This document shows positions 1 to 7,629 of a stretch of 64,000 nt of DNA, in pieces. Where the stretch lies: positions 215,564-279,563 of the forward strand of contig NZ_BBYR01000006.1 of assembly GCF_001293525.1 (NCBI RefSeq), read 5' to 3'. A program made the translations under genes and the position numbers. The stretch is from Pseudideonella sakaiensis (GTDB taxonomy: Bacteria > Pseudomonadota > Gammaproteobacteria > Burkholderiales > Burkholderiaceae_C). The notes below the pieces were generated by a model. It ran no database searches. It had not been told where the DNA came from and saw only the letters and a program-made list of their open reading frames with translations. The stretch's first letter is position 1; every line of letters starts with the position of its first letter.

Positions 1-344
1 ACCTCGTTGCGGCAATCCATCTTGGGCACATGGAAGCGATCGGTGCGCGGTTCACGCCCCTGTGGTTCCGGAGGCAGTCCGATTTCGGCCAGCGCGGTCG
101 TCACCGGCCCCAGGTCCTGCAGTCGGTGGGAGACGGTGAGGCTGTGCTGTGTCAGGTCGAACGCCAGGGACTCCACACCGGCGATCTGCCCCAGGCGTTG
201 ACGAATCTGCCGCTCCTCGCTCGGGCAGTCCATCTTCTGGATATGGAACACCGTCGTCGTAGCCGACTGGGCACTACCGACCAGTGGTTCCTTGGACAGG
301 GACTCGCACGCGGCGCTGCCGCATGAGGCGTTGCTCGAGGTCAT
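1..344 (-). CDS. Heavy-metal P1B-type ATPase (CadA/ZntA/PbrA type), N-terminal part
   Basis: Only the first ~114 residues lie in the window; the gene continues past position 1. The start is the ATG at 344-342. Two metal-binding HMA-like segments are visible, one with IQKMDCPSEE (~residues 33-42) and a second with VPKMDC near the window edge. The MDC-x2-E form of the HMA loop is typical of Cd/Zn/Pb-exporting ATPases of the ZntA/CadA/PbrA group, which pump divalent cations out of the cytoplasm. A MerR-type promoter lies directly upstream, and a CadR/PbrR-type regulator is encoded 3 kb away. The membrane and catalytic domains are not in view, so the exact metal cannot be decided. Confidence 0.85.
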   Translation of the reverse strand, partial: MTSSNASCGSAACESLSKEPLVGSAQSATTTVFHIQKMDCPSEERQIRQRLGQIAGVESLAFDLTQHSLTVSHRLQDLGPVTTALAEIGLPPEPQGREPRTDRFHVPKMDCRNE

Positions 345-375
345 CGCGTCTTTCTCCGAACTTCTGACTGCATCA

Positions 376-406
376 AAGTTACACCCTCTAGCCGCTACAG
401 GGTCAA
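376..406 (-). promoter_or_regulatory. MerR-family (CadR/PbrR type) promoter of the P-type ATPase gene
   Basis: Read on the minus strand there is a -35 TTGACC (406-401), a 19-bp spacer and a -10-like TAACTT (381-376). The spacer carries a dyad CCCTGTAGC/GGCTAGAGGG. A 19-bp spacer over an inverted repeat is the hallmark of MerR-family promoters, and the repeat resembles known PbrR/CadR/ZntR operators. The start codon of the ATPase follows ~32 bp downstream. Confidence 0.8.
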
Positions 407-525
407 GCGGTTTCTTCGGGTACTGGCGACCTGGCCCCAGGAGGGCTTCAATGGCCGAGGTCCAGCAGTTGGAGGGCCGCGCCATCCACCTTCGGTGCAG
501 CAGTGCCGAACACCCGCATTGTTGT

Positions 526-544
526 TAGAATGATTCTCATTTGC
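526..544. promoter_or_regulatory. Fur-box-like operator
   Basis: The core AATGATTCTCATT (529-541) matches 11 of 13 central bases of the Fur consensus AATGATAATCATT. It lies immediately before the start of the FTR1-type permease gene. This suggests repression by ferric uptake regulator; Fur control is inferred. Confidence 0.5.
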
Positions 545-555
545 ACTTCAAGCTC

Positions 556-2493
556 ATGGCACTCCCATCCTGGTTCCGGGTCTGCGCTTCGTTGCTTTGG
601 GCGCTGGCCCTGTTCTTCTCGACGGCTGCTCATGCGGCTGAAGCGGATGTCCGCCGCATCTGGCAAATGCTGGACTACCTGGCCGTGGACTACGGCGGCG
701 CCGTCAAGAACGGGGCCGTGGCCAGTGCCTCAGAGTTCGAGGAGATGCGCGAGTTCGCCAAGACGAGCCAGACCAAGATCGCGGCGCTTGAACCGCATCC
801 CGAGCGAGCCGCCCTGGTCGCCGAGGCGCAGATGCTGTCCGCTGCCATCGAAGCGAAGAAGAGTTCCGAGGAGGTCGCGGCCTCGGCCAAGTCGCTGGCC
901 AATCATCTTCTTGCCGTCTACCCGGTGCCGTCCGCACCCGCCGCCCCGCCGCTGGTGGGGACGGCTGCGGCGACGTACCAAGCCCAGTGTGCGTCTTGCC
1001 ACGGAGCGACCGGCAACGGTGATGGGCCTGCAGGCCTCAAGCTGGATCCGCGACCGGTGGCCTTCACCGACAAGGACCGAGCGCGAGAACGCAGTGCGTT
1101 CGCGCTCTACCAGGCCATCAGCCAAGGCATCGAGGGCACTGCCATGCCTGGCTTCGCCACCATCCTCGAGCCCGACCGATGGGCGTTGGCGTTCTTCATC
1201 GGCCAGTTTGCCCACGCCAATGGCGAGGCAGTTGCAGGGCAGAAAGTCTGGGCCGAGAACGCCGCCGTGCGGGCTCAACTGACCAGCCTGAGCGCGCTAT
1301 CGCGCATGACCCAGGCCGACCTCGCGAAGCAGGTGGGTGACGAACCCGCGTCGCTGGCCATGGCCTATCTGCACGCGCACCCGGAAGCCGTCGTTCAGAA
1401 GCGTGTCCTGAGTTTCGATGTGGCGCGCCAGAAGTTGGCGCAGAGTCTTGCCGCGGTCGAGAAAGGCCAGCCCGGCCAGGCCACGGAGCTGGCGCTCTCC
1501 GCCTATCTGGACGGTGTCGAACCCATCGAGCCCACGCTGGCCACGCGAGACTCGGCGCTGATGGGGCGCATCGAAACCGCGATGGGCAGGTACCGCGCAT
1601 TGCTCACCAGCAACGCAGCCATGCCGGAGTTGCTGGCCCAGGTGGACGTCATCCATGGCCTGTTCAAGGAAGCCGACGAACTGCTCGGCTCCAGCGCGGA
1701 CGCGACCGCCGCCTACCTGGGCAGCCTGACCATCCTGGTGCGCGAAGGGCTGGAAGCGCTGCTGGTGGTGGTGGCCATGATTGCCTTCCTCCGCAAGGCC
1801 GAGCGCAACGACCTGCTGCGCTACGTGCATGCAGGCTGGGTCGGTGCGATGGTGCTGGGCGTCGTGACCTGGGGCGTCGCAACCTACTTCGTTGGCATCA
1901 GCGGCGCCAGCCGCGAGGTCACCGAGGGCTTGTCCTCGCTCTTTGCTGCCGTCGTGCTGCTGAGCGTCGGAATGTGGATGCACCAGAAGAGCATGGCCGG
2001 TGCCTGGCAGAAGTACATCCACGACAAGTTGTCCGCGGCGCTGAGCCGCAAGTCCGCATGGTTCATGTTCGGCTTGTCGTTCATCGCGGTCTATCGCGAG
2101 GTGTTCGAGACGATCCTGTTCTACGCCGCGCTGTGGGAGCAGGGAAATCACCAGTCCGTGCTGGGCGGACTGGCCAGTGGTGTTGCCATCCTGGGCATCG
2201 TCGCGTTGGCCCTGCTGCGTTTCAGTGCACGCCTGCCGATCGGCAAGTTCTTCTCCTGGAGTTCCGCGCTGGTCGCCGTGCTGGCAGTGGTCCTCACCGG
2301 GAAGGGCATCGCCGGCCTGCAAGAAGCGGGATGGCTCGGCGCGTCCTCATTCGACGGGCCGCGCATCGACCTGCTGGGCCTCCATCCGTCCCTGCAAGGT
2401 GTCATCGCCCAATTGCTGATGGCCGCGCTGGTGGTCGCCGGCTTCCTGTGGAACGCTCGCGCAGCTCGGGAGGCCGGCGCCAAGCCGGTGTAG
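556..2493 (+). CDS. Cytochrome c-FTR1 fusion permease (PbrT-like Fe/Pb uptake)
   Basis: This 645-aa membrane protein starts at ATG 556; an in-frame TTG at 541 would overlap the Fur-like box and is less likely. An N-terminal signal peptide ends near ...STAAHA. A periplasmic helical region with a c-type haem site CASCH (~residues 145-149) follows, then a C-terminal FTR1 domain of about seven membrane segments. The two iron-binding motifs REGLE and REVFE are present. FTR1 permeases with a fused cytochrome domain are known from bacterial iron uptake and as PbrT of the Cupriavidus lead operon. The divergent P-type ATPase and the CadR/PbrR gene nearby fit a pbr-like locus, but the Fur-like box points to iron. 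The substrate is therefore open. Confidence 0.85.
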   Translation: MALPSWFRVCASLLWALALFFSTAAHAAEADVRRIWQMLDYLAVDYGGAVKNGAVASASEFEEMREFAKTSQTKIAALEPHPERAALVAEAQMLSAAIEAKKSSEEVAASAKSLANHLLAVYPVPSAPAAPPLVGTAAATYQAQCASCHGATGNGDGPAGLKLDPRPVAFTDKDRARERSAFALYQAISQGIEGTAMPGFATILEPDRWALAFFIGQFAHANGEAVAGQKVWAENAAVRAQLTSLSALSRMTQADLAKQVGDEPASLAMAYLHAHPEAVVQKRVLSFDVARQKLAQSLAAVEKGQPGQATELALSAYLDGVEPIEPTLATRDSALMGRIETAMGRYRALLTSNAAMPELLAQVDVIHGLFKEADELLGSSADATAAYLGSLTILVREGLEALLVVVAMIAFLRKAERNDLLRYVHAGWVGAMVLGVVTWGVATYFVGISGASREVTEGLSSLFAAVVLLSVGMWMHQKSMAGAWQKYIHDKLSAALSRKSAWFMFGLSFIAVYREVFETILFYAALWEQGNHQSVLGGLASGVAILGIVALALLRFSARLPIGKFFSWSSALVAVLAVVLTGKGIAGLQEAGWLGASSFDGPRIDLLGLHPSLQGVIAQLLMAALVVAGFLWNARAAREAGAKPV

Positions 2494-2691
2494 GGAGCGA
2501 AGGAAACCAGTCACCCACACTGCTTGCAGGCAGGTTGTGCCGCTTCAGTCACAGGTTTGCTCGCCAACATCGCTACCCAGGGTTGATGAGAGACCCGACA
2601 TCGCCAATTCCGGGCATCGCCGGAATCGAACTCCCACCCAAGATCTTCTGCCACTGGACGCGACAGTGGGCGCTACTCCAGGCCCCAGGCG

Positions 2692-3216
2692 TCACACCCC
2701 GCGCAGCACTCTCTCGAGGCGGCTGCGCACCTCGGCCGCGATCAGGGTGATCTCCGGGCGCCCGACCAGACCCAACACCGCGCCCGGGTCCATGACCTCG
2801 ACCACCGTTGCGCCGGTGTCATTGGTGCGCACCACGACGTTGCAGGGCAGCAGGGCTCCGATCTGCGGCTCGGCCTCGAGGGCGCGTTGGGCGAACTGCG
2901 GGTTGCAGGCGCCGAGAATGCGGTACGGCGGCATTTCGAGCCCGAGTTTCTTCTTCATCGTCGCCGCGACATCAATCTCGGTCAGAACCCCAAACCCTTC
3001 CTTGGCGAGATCCGCTGTGACGCGCGCGATGGCCTCGTCATGCGTCAGCGACGTTGTCTTGCCGAATGCGAGATCCTGGAGTGTGAACTTGCGGGTGTTG
3101 CCGCAGTGGTACTCAAGCCGATGACATCGAACAACGCCACGGCCACTCGCACGCGGCTTCCTTCGCCTGCCCCCGAGGGTGAATGGGACGGGCGTCGTGG
3201 ACGTGGACGTGACCAT
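2692..3216 (-). CDS. DUF302 family protein
   Basis: The C-terminal ~120 residues match the DUF302 (TTHA1751-like) fold, with DEAIARVTADLAKEGFGVLT, the PYRILGACNP signature and LLPCNVVV. This family is small and cytoplasmic and common beside metal and sulfur genes; its biochemical role is unknown. The start is uncertain. The ATG at 3216 gives an unusual basic N-terminal ~50 residues that overlap the His-rich reading frame, whereas family members usually begin only ~10-15 residues before DEAIARV. A non-ATG start near 3070-3120 is possible. It lies downstream of the MerR-type promoter at 3297-3327, so it is probably metal-induced. Confidence 0.75.
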   Translation of the reverse strand: MVTSTSTTPVPFTLGGRRRKPRASGRGVVRCHRLEYHCGNTRKFTLQDLAFGKTTSLTHDEAIARVTADLAKEGFGVLTEIDVAATMKKKLGLEMPPYRILGACNPQFAQRALEAEPQIGALLPCNVVVRTNDTGATVVEVMDPGAVLGLVGRPEITLIAAEVRSRLERVLRGV

Positions 3217-3268
3217 CGCCGTGATCGTGCCGGTTTGTGTTGCCGCCTTCGGTATGGGAATGGCTCAT
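3113..3268 (-). CDS. His-rich small peptide (possible metal-binding or remnant)
   Basis: A 51-aa frame begins at ATG 3268 (an upstream ATG at 3298 falls on the predicted -10 element). It contains HSH, HDHGDGHVHVHD and further histidines, the kind of stretch seen in loops or N-termini of zinc transporters. It sits between a MerR-type promoter and the DUF302 gene. It could be a genuine metal-binding peptide, or the remnant of a cation-diffusion-facilitator gene whose membrane part was lost. No clear Shine-Dalgarno is visible. Confidence 0.35.
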   Translation of the reverse strand: MSHSHTEGGNTNRHDHGDGHVHVHDARPIHPRGQAKEAACEWPWRCSMSSA

Positions 3269-3296
3269 CGCAAGAATCTTCTTTGACCTTGCTTCC

Positions 3297-3327
3297 ATTG
3301 AAAACCTTGTAGCCGGTGTAGAGTCAA
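3297..3327 (-). promoter_or_regulatory. MerR-family promoter upstream of the His-rich/DUF302 genes
   Basis: On the minus strand: TTGACT (3327-3322), a 19-bp spacer with the dyad CTACACCGGCTACAAGG, then TTCAAT (3302-3297). The spacer resembles the site before the P-type ATPase, so the CadR/PbrR protein encoded divergently at 3366 is the likely ligand. Confidence 0.65.
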
Positions 3328-3365
3328 GTCCCTCTCACCATCAGGAAACCTGAAAGCTTGGAGCC

Positions 3366-3809
3366 ATGAAGATCGGAGCGCTGGCCGAGGCCACCGGAAC
3401 ACCCGTCGAGACGATCCGCTTCTACGAGCGCGAGGGACTGCTGCCGCCACCGGCCCGGGCGGACAACAACTACCGCGTCTACCTGCCGGCGCACGTGGAG
3501 CGGCTGGCCTTCATCCGGCAGTGCCGCAACCTGGACATGACGCTCGACGAGATCCGGGCCCTCATCGCACTGCGGGAATCGCCCGCGCAGGATTGCGGCG
3601 AGGTCAACGCTCTGCTCGACGAGCAGATCGGCCACGTGGCGCACCGCATTCGCGAACTACGGGCGCTGGAGAAGGATCTGAAGTCGCTGCGCGCGCGGTG
3701 CGCGTCGCCCCAAGCCTTGGCGGATTGCGGCATCCTCAACGGCCTCGACCGCGCCGCCGCCGCGCCAGCTGCCCCGGCGAAGCGGCGCCACGTTCACGGC
3801 GCTCACTGA
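3366..3809 (+). CDS. cadR: MerR-family Cd(II)/Pb(II)-responsive regulator (CadR/PbrR)
   Basis: This 147-aa protein has an N-terminal MerR winged helix (KIGALAEATGTPVETIRFYE), a dimerisation helix and a metal site formed by Cys near 77 (DCGEVN) and the C-terminal pair C-x6-C (CASPQALADC). This three-cysteine arrangement is that of CadR/PbrR proteins, which twist over-long promoters when Cd or Pb binds. The C-terminus ends in a short His-containing tail (HVHGAH). The gene is divergent from the DUF302 unit. Three similar dyads in the first 5.2 kb suggest a small regulon: the P-type ATPase, DUF302 and czcI. Choice between Cd, Pb and Zn cannot be made from sequence alone. Confidence 0.88.
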   Translation: MKIGALAEATGTPVETIRFYEREGLLPPPARADNNYRVYLPAHVERLAFIRQCRNLDMTLDEIRALIALRESPAQDCGEVNALLDEQIGHVAHRIRELRALEKDLKSLRARCASPQALADCGILNGLDRAAAAPAAPAKRRHVHGAH

Positions 3810-3955
3810 GCCTGAGCTGGTGCGGGCACCGGACCAGATGACCGAACTGTCATCTGCCGGTTCCGAAACGGTTGCCACGCGATTTCTAGAGTCCGTGGTC
3901 ATGCCATCGGGGCATGCGGCTGAGTGAAAGCCGATCACACCACCACGAGGAACTC

Positions 3956-4306
3956 ATGCAATCACCTTCGTCATCCCTTCTCCGCCTGTCGGCCGTGCTG
4001 GTCGTGGCGGCCGCGCCTGCCTTCGGCTTCGCGGCTGGCGAGACCTTTATGAACGGCCAATCCATCTACGGCCAACCAGCCGCCGTGTCGAGCGCGGCTC
4101 GTGTCGTCGACCTGGCGCAGGCCCCGCGCCCGAACATCGCCTACGGCGAGACGGTCGCCTTCCGCGGCGACGCCGGACAGCAGTTCGCATGGACCTTCAA
4201 TGGCCTGGACCGGCGTGGCGTCGACCTCGCCAAGATCGCGCCGCCGGGCTTCGGCGCGAAATCCGCCATCGCCTACGTCGGGCGCGATCCGTCCAACCGC
4301 CGCTGA
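3956..4306 (+). CDS. czcE: CzcE-like periplasmic metal-binding protein
   Basis: Start is ATG 3956, preceded by GAGGAA; an upstream in-frame ATG at 3914 would add an unlikely leader. The 116-aa product has a signal peptide ending near GFAAGE and a mature domain with YGETVAFR, FAWTFNGLDRRGVDL and IAPPGFG. These resemble the CzcE family of periplasmic copper-binding proteins linked to czc operons in Cupriavidus. It probably buffers or senses metal in the periplasm. It lies between cadR and the transglutaminase-like gene, ahead of czcICBA. Confidence 0.7.
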   Translation: MQSPSSSLLRLSAVLVVAAAPAFGFAAGETFMNGQSIYGQPAAVSSAARVVDLAQAPRPNIAYGETVAFRGDAGQQFAWTFNGLDRRGVDLAKIAPPGFGAKSAIAYVGRDPSNRR

Positions 4307-4426
4307 GCGCGGTCCAACGCGCGCCCAAGCGCCGGCCGAGGTCGGCCGGCGCGGCGGACTTGACCCGGTAGTGGCTTCAGGGTTTGAAATTCGGCGGTCG
4401 CCGCCTGGTGCCACCCTGATCGAGTC

Positions 4427-5140
4427 ATGTCCGACGCACCTTCTTCACTGCTGCGCAGCACGCCGCTGCTCGACACCCAACATCCCGACATCGAGCGGCT
4501 TGTCGCCAAACGGGGGTGGCGCGTGCTGCCGATGCACGAGCGGATCGGCGCGGTCTACGACTTCGTCCGCAATGAGATCGCATTCGGCTACAACGAGGCG
4601 GACGATCTGCCGGCATCCCGCGTGCTGGCCGACGGCCATGGGCAGTGCAACACCAAGGGCACGCTGCTGATGGCCTTGCTGCGCAGCGTCGGCGTGCCGT
4701 GCCGGTTCCACGGCCTCACCATCGACAAGGCGCTCCAGAAGGGCGCGATCACTGGGGTTGCGTATGTCCTCGCGCCGCAGCGCATCCTCCACAGCTGGGT
4801 GGAGGTCTGGTTCGAGGGGCGATGGGTCTGTCTTGAGGGATTCATCCTCGATGCGCAGTACCTTCGCAGCCTGCAACGCCGATTCCCCGGTGCGCGACGC
4901 TTCTGCGGTTTCGGCGCCGCCACCCGGGACCTGTCGGCGCCGGACGTCGAGTGGCGTGGCCAGGACACCTTCATCCAGAAAGAGGGCATCGTCGACGACT
5001 TCGGGACCTTCGACGATCCCGACGCGTTCTATGCCCGGCACGGCGCCAACCTGCGCGGTCCGAAGAGATGGCTGTTCGTGCACGCGGTCCGCCGCTGGAT
5101 GAACGACAACGTGGCGCGCGTCCGCGCCGGGCAGTGGTGA
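4427..5140 (+). CDS. Transglutaminase-like cysteine protease/amidase fold protein
   Basis: The 237-aa protein has no signal peptide. It carries the transglutaminase-core pattern: GQCNTKGTLLMALLRS with the nucleophilic Cys (~residue 73), ILHSWVEVWF with the catalytic His (~124) and a following acidic residue around LEGFILDA. Such domains hydrolyse or transfer amide bonds. The substrate is unknown. It is placed between czcE-like and czcI-like genes but has no established place in metal efflux; it may be a passenger. Confidence 0.7.
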   Translation: MSDAPSSLLRSTPLLDTQHPDIERLVAKRGWRVLPMHERIGAVYDFVRNEIAFGYNEADDLPASRVLADGHGQCNTKGTLLMALLRSVGVPCRFHGLTIDKALQKGAITGVAYVLAPQRILHSWVEVWFEGRWVCLEGFILDAQYLRSLQRRFPGARRFCGFGAATRDLSAPDVEWRGQDTFIQKEGIVDDFGTFDDPDAFYARHGANLRGPKRWLFVHAVRRWMNDNVARVRAGQW

Positions 5141-5178
5141 TGTCCTTCACGCCGCCGCTTGGCCTCGTATGCCAAGGG

Positions 5179-5203
5179 TCAACCCTGTAGCCGCTACACT
5201 CTG
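5179..5203 (+). promoter_or_regulatory. MerR-type operator upstream of czcI-like gene
   Basis: A dyad CCCTGTAGCCGCTACACT with the perfect core TGTAGC-C-GCTACA (5186-5198) is nearly identical to the left half of the operator before the P-type ATPase. The flanking -35 (TCAACC) is weak and the -10 is unclear; the czcI-like ATG follows within 10 bp. It is read as a CadR/PbrR binding site with medium confidence. Confidence 0.45.
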
Positions 5204-5208
5204 ACTCC

Positions 5209-5580
5209 ATGCGTCGTTGGCTTGCCATCCTGCTGCTGGTTCTGCTGCCCACCCAGATGTCCTGGGCGGCAGTGGCGGATTACTGTGCCCATGAAACGGG
5301 TGCGGCGGCGGACCATGTCGGGCACCACGATCACACCGATCACGGGCATGCGCCCGCAACGGTGGATGTTTCCGATCAGTCGGGTGCTGACGAAGGTGCC
5401 GCTTCGACGCCTGACGCGGATTGTGGCCATTGCCACGGGCAGTGCACTGGCATGCTGGCGTCGCTCGCCACCGCAACGCACGACCGCGCCACGTCGGCGC
5501 CGACTCCCGCCGGCGATGCCCCGTGCGCTGCCCACGCGGCAGCCCAACCTGAACGCCCTCAGTGGGCGCGCCTCGCCTGA
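5209..5580 (+). CDS. czcI: CzcI-like small periplasmic protein
   Basis: The 123-aa product has a strong signal peptide (MRRWLAILLLVLLPTQMSWA) followed by YCAHE and a His-rich stretch (GHHDHTDHGH). A DCGHCHGQC cluster lies near the middle. Size, leader and position directly before czcCBA match CzcI, a periplasmic protein proposed to modulate czc expression or metal supply. Histidine and cysteine clusters could bind Zn, Cd or Co. Confidence 0.72.
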   Translation: MRRWLAILLLVLLPTQMSWAAVADYCAHETGAAADHVGHHDHTDHGHAPATVDVSDQSGADEGAASTPDADCGHCHGQCTGMLASLATATHDRATSAPTPAGDAPCAAHAAAQPERPQWARLA

Positions 5581-5733
5581 TCGGCGGGGCGGGTTCGTTC
5601 TCCTCCTGAACCTCGTCCGCGCCTGAGCGCGTTGCCGTAGCTCGCTCTCGGCAACCCGTTCGGGTCGGCGCGACCGCATGGGTCGCGGCTCGCCGGTCTC
5701 CCGTGTTCCCCTTCTCTCACACTGGAGCATCGG

Positions 5734-7008
5734 ATGTATCCGAGAACACGAACAACAATCGGCGTGCGGCATGCCTTGCTTGCCGCCGCCCTGGCGGGGG
5801 CCGTTGCTGGCGCAGTGGCGCAGTCGCAGGCAGCCCCAGCGCCCGGCGGACCTGGAACGCCCGGCCTCAGGGAACTCTTCGAGGCCGCCTGGGCACGTCA
5901 ACCCGAGGCGCTGGCGCTGCAGACCCGCCGAGAAGCCGCGCAGGCGCAGCGCCGTGCGGCCGAAGCCTGGACCCCGGAGCCTCCTGCGTTCGAGGCAAGT
6001 CACAAGACCGACCGCCTCACCCGCAACGATGGTGCCCGGGAACTCGAGGTCGGTCTCGCCGTGCCGCTGTGGCTTCCGGGCGAACGCCGCAGCAGCGGCG
6101 CGCTCGCGGAGGCCGAGGCAGCCGCCGTCGAAAGCCGCGCCCAGGCCGCCCGCGTTCGCCTGGCCGCGGTGGTCCGCGAAGCCTGGTGGGCGTGGCAGCG
6201 TGCCGGCCTCGATGTCGAGATTGCGCGCGGCCAGCTCGACAACGCACGCAAGCTCGCCGCTGACGTCTCGCGCCGCGCCAGGTCCGGTGAACTCGCCCGC
6301 GCCGACCAGCACCAGGCCGATGGCGCAGTGGCCGCGGCGGAGGCCGGATTAGCGCAGGCCGAGGCTGCGGCCACGGCGGCGCTGCAGCAGGTCAAGGCCC
6401 TGTCGGGGAGCGCGATCGGGATGACTCCCGCGGTGATTGCCACGGCAGAACCAGAGCCCGCTGCGACTGAGGCGGGCACCCATCCGGCGATCACGGAGCT
6501 GCAGGACCGCGCCAGCGCCGCCGAGCGCACCGCCGTGCTGGCTGCCACGCAGTCGCGTGCGAACCCCGAACTGACCCTGGCCACGACGCGCGACCGCGGG
6601 GCGTCCGGCGAGCGATACGGCCAGACGGTGACGCTGGCCGTGCGCATTCCGTTCGGTGGCGGCCCGAGACATGACAGCCGAGTGGCCAGCGCGCGTGCCG
6701 ATGCCACCGAGGCCCAGGCCCAGCTTGCACTTGACCGCACGCGCTTGCAGTCCGAGCGCGACGCCGCCGTTGCAAGGGTCGGTGCGGCGCGGGCCCAGCT
6801 CGCGGCGGCCGAGCGCCGGGCAACGCTGGCACGCGAGACGCGCGGTTTCTTCGAAAAGTCGTTCCGGCTCGGCGAAACCGACCTGCCCACGCGCTTGCGC
6901 ATCGAGTCCGAGGCCGCTGAGGCCGAGCGCCAGGCTGCGCGTGCGCGCATCGAACTCGCCGCGGCGATCTCCGCCTGGCGCCAGGCCCTGGGCCTGCTGC
7001 CGCAATGA
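5734..7008 (+). CDS. czcC: Outer-membrane efflux channel subunit (CzcC, TolC family)
   Basis: This 424-aa protein has an N-terminal signal peptide and two repeats of long Ala/Arg/Glu-rich amphipathic helices, as expected for a TolC-family trimeric channel. The start ATG 5734 has a CTGGAG just upstream. It heads the czcC-(His-rich protein)-czcB-czcA series, all on the plus strand with short gaps. The channel would connect the CzcBA inner-membrane pump to the outside and export divalent cations from the periplasm. Confidence 0.88.
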   Translation: MYPRTRTTIGVRHALLAAALAGAVAGAVAQSQAAPAPGGPGTPGLRELFEAAWARQPEALALQTRREAAQAQRRAAEAWTPEPPAFEASHKTDRLTRNDGARELEVGLAVPLWLPGERRSSGALAEAEAAAVESRAQAARVRLAAVVREAWWAWQRAGLDVEIARGQLDNARKLAADVSRRARSGELARADQHQADGAVAAAEAGLAQAEAAATAALQQVKALSGSAIGMTPAVIATAEPEPAATEAGTHPAITELQDRASAAERTAVLAATQSRANPELTLATTRDRGASGERYGQTVTLAVRIPFGGGPRHDSRVASARADATEAQAQLALDRTRLQSERDAAVARVGAARAQLAAAERRATLARETRGFFEKSFRLGETDLPTRLRIESEAAEAERQAARARIELAAAISAWRQALGLLPQ

Positions 7009-7068
7009 GCCCTGGCATCGCGCACGTAACGAACACGCTCTAGCGAACCCATTCAGGAATCCCACCCC

Positions 7069-7629
7069 ATGAAGTCCACCCACCCCTTGGCCGCGCTCAG
7101 TCTCGCGGCCTTCCTGCTCGGTGCCGGAATGCCAGCCGCTGCCGGCGACGGCCACGACCACGGTGACGCGGCACCGGCCGCTGCCGGCACGGCGCTGCCC
7201 CGCTTCGCAGCCGTCTCCGAGACCTTCGAGCTGGTCGGCGTGCTCGACGGCAAGCAGGTCACCCTGTACCTGGACCGCTTTGCCGACAACGCACCCGTGC
7301 GCGGCGCGAAGATCGAGCTCGAGATCGCGGGCGCGAAGTTCAGCGCCCAGGCCCACGGCGACGACGCCTACGAAGTGGTGCTGAAGGAAGCGCCGAAGCC
7401 CGGCGTGCTGCCGATCACCGCGACGGTGACGGCCGGCGCCGAGGTCGACCTGCTGGCCGGTGAACTCGATCTGCACGAGGCCCCGCACGCCGACGAAGCA
7501 GTCCACGAACACTCGTGGAAGGAGTACGCCGGCTGGGCCGTCGGCGGCCTGGCCGCGCTGGCCGTCCTGGTGCTCGGAGGCAGGCGCCTGATGGCGGCCC
7601 GCCAGCCGCAGACCGGAGGCGCAGCATGA
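7069..7629 (+). CDS. His-tagged periplasmic/membrane-anchored accessory protein of the czc operon
   Basis: The 186-aa protein has a signal peptide (ends ~AAAG), a GDGHDHGD motif at the mature N-terminus, a beta-rich domain (~residues 45-130) and a C-terminal membrane anchor (~150-175, AGWAVGGLAALAVLVLGG). Its stop overlaps the czcB start (ATGA). Related proteins occur just before czcB in many Burkholderiales efflux operons and resemble the N-terminal part of longer CzcB forms. It likely delivers metal to CzcB, but this is inference. Confidence 0.6.
   Translation: MKSTHPLAALSLAAFLLGAGMPAAAGDGHDHGDAAPAAAGTALPRFAAVSETFELVGVLDGKQVTLYLDRFADNAPVRGAKIELEIAGAKFSAQAHGDDAYEVVLKEAPKPGVLPITATVTAGAEVDLLAGELDLHEAPHADEAVHEHSWKEYAGWAVGGLAALAVLVLGGRRLMAARQPQTGGAA

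Noticed and set aside
1297..2322. A minus-strand gene opposite the FTR1 permease
   Set aside because: No motif and shadow-like composition; the plus strand carries the CXXCH and REXXE motifs.
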